Source: an uncultured Lachnospiraceae bacterium
GTDB taxonomy: Bacteria; Bacillota; Clostridia; Lachnospirales; Lachnospiraceae
NCBI GenBank assembly: GCA_910588955.1
Contig: CAJURQ010000017.1
Location: 7,952-69,299, forward strand
Length of the DNA stretch: 61,348 nucleotides
Direction: 5' to 3'
Part shown: positions 61,033-61,348 of the stretch, piece after piece
Position numbering within the stretch: position 1 is the stretch's first letter
How the letters are laid out: the number at the start of each line of letters is the position of its first letter
The notes under the pieces: model-generated
What the model saw: only the letters and a program-made list of their open reading frames with translations
Database searches by the model: none
What the model was told of the DNA's origin: nothing
Made by a program: the position numbers and the translations under genes

Positions 61033-61157
61033 CCCGCAGCGCACGCTCGAAAAACCTACGGTTTCCCTCGCTCGCGGGCTTCGCGGCTCTGTCTCCACCG
61101 CTTTGCCCGCAGCGCACGCTCGAAAAACCTACGGTTTCCCTCGCTCGCGGGCTTCGC
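61033..61157. repeat. Two 52-bp perfect direct repeats
   Basis: 61033-61084 and 61106-61157 are identical over 52 bases, with a 73-bp period. Each holds an AAACC-TAC-GGTTT hairpin followed by CCTCGCTCGCGGGCTTCGC. The layout (CTCGAAA, hairpin, TTTC-CTCG-TCGCG) is also seen, with other bases, at 39483-39520. Beyond the repeats, 61158-61251 holds a GAATGC/GCATTC hairpin (about 61183-61198) and no gene. Only two copies, so not a CRISPR. Confidence 0.85.
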
Positions 61158-61251
61158 CCTATCACTCCGCAATCCGTCAAAATTGAATGCAAGCATTCAT
61201 TTTGCCATCTTGCGTAGTGGCACTGCTCATTGCCTTCGCGGAGATTATACC

Positions 61252-61287
61252 ATAAAAAAACGCAATAAGAAAGAATCTTATCGCGTT
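61252..61287 (-). terminator. Terminator for a gene beyond the window
   Basis: AAACGCAATAAGA (61258-61270) pairs with TCTTATCGCGTTT (61275-61287) with one mismatch. On the minus strand it is followed by a run of T (61254-61260). It should close a minus-strand gene that lies to the right; 61288-61348 shows no gene. Confidence 0.75.
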
Positions 61288-61348
61288 TCGTAAAATTTTG
61301 TGAATTATAATTTTAAATTCTACCCATACACCTCTTATGTAGAACTTA

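Noticed and set aside
61033..61157. 52-bp repeats as a minimal CRISPR
   Set aside because: Only two copies with a 21-bp gap, longer than CRISPR repeats, and no cas genes nearby.

Overview
This window comes from a low-to-mid GC member of the Clostridia, most likely Lachnospiraceae. The signs are a SCIFF six-cysteine peptide with its radical SAM maturase beside secDF and a TIGR04086-type membrane protein, a PASTA Ser/Thr kinase with its PP2C phosphatase, a meso-DAP type MurE (DNPR motif), a MecA adaptor, HemZ, and strong AGGAGG ribosome sites with frequent GTG and TTG starts. Nearly all genes lie on the minus strand, so transcription runs from high to low coordinates. No rRNA, tRNA or CRISPR array was seen.

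Layout. 1-2.9 kb is accessory: a (TGGCT)11 tract at the window edge, a complete type III toxin-antitoxin locus (a ToxN/AbiQ-like toxin preceded by a two-repeat antitoxin RNA and a terminator), and an Rpn/PD-(D/E)XK-type gene bracketed by perfect 29-bp direct repeats. 3-15.3 kb is a conserved housekeeping operon transcribed murE-priA-def-fmt-(zinc protease)-rsmB-rlmN-stp-prkC-rsgA, with short overlaps and a terminator that overlaps the rsgA stop codon. 15.3-22.2 kb holds recJ, secDF, scfB, scfA and the TIGR04086-type gene, with two unusual folded intergenic elements. 22.4-28.5 kb holds a CorC/HlyC family protein (plus strand), a HAD phosphatase, an SseB-domain protein, aspS and hisS. 28.6-33.6 kb is an AT-richer accessory island: a KAP NTPase, an MNT/HEPN pair, an AIM24 family protein and a second Rpn-like gene broken by a one-base frameshift. 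33.6-39.4 kb is one giant cell-surface protein with BspA-type leucine-rich repeats. 39.9-45 kb holds hemZ, a phosphodiesterase, eno and a secreted repeat protein. 45.3-49.4 kb is a MacB-like ABC module with a CARDB-type surface partner. 49.5-53 kb is a YtrA/YtrB-like regulator-ABC operon. 53.1-61 kb holds a hybrid sensor kinase, gpmI, a YgjP-like metallopeptidase (plus strand), a DEAD-box RNA helicase and mecA.

The most unusual material is non-coding. (1) The type III RNA antitoxin. (2) A family of 200-275-bp imperfect palindromes with TTGC(G/A)AAACTC ends at 15.6, 42.2 and 45.2 kb. (3) A 137-bp sequence that folds as a three-way junction between secDF and recJ, followed by a perfect 12-bp hairpin that buries the recJ ribosome site. 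(4) A 103-bp dispersed repeat with helically phased GGTATA motifs, found twice just downstream of unrelated minus-strand genes. (5) A G10 tract inside the promoter of the YtrA-like regulator, next to a near-consensus YtrA operator. All structures and functions were read by eye and have not been computed.
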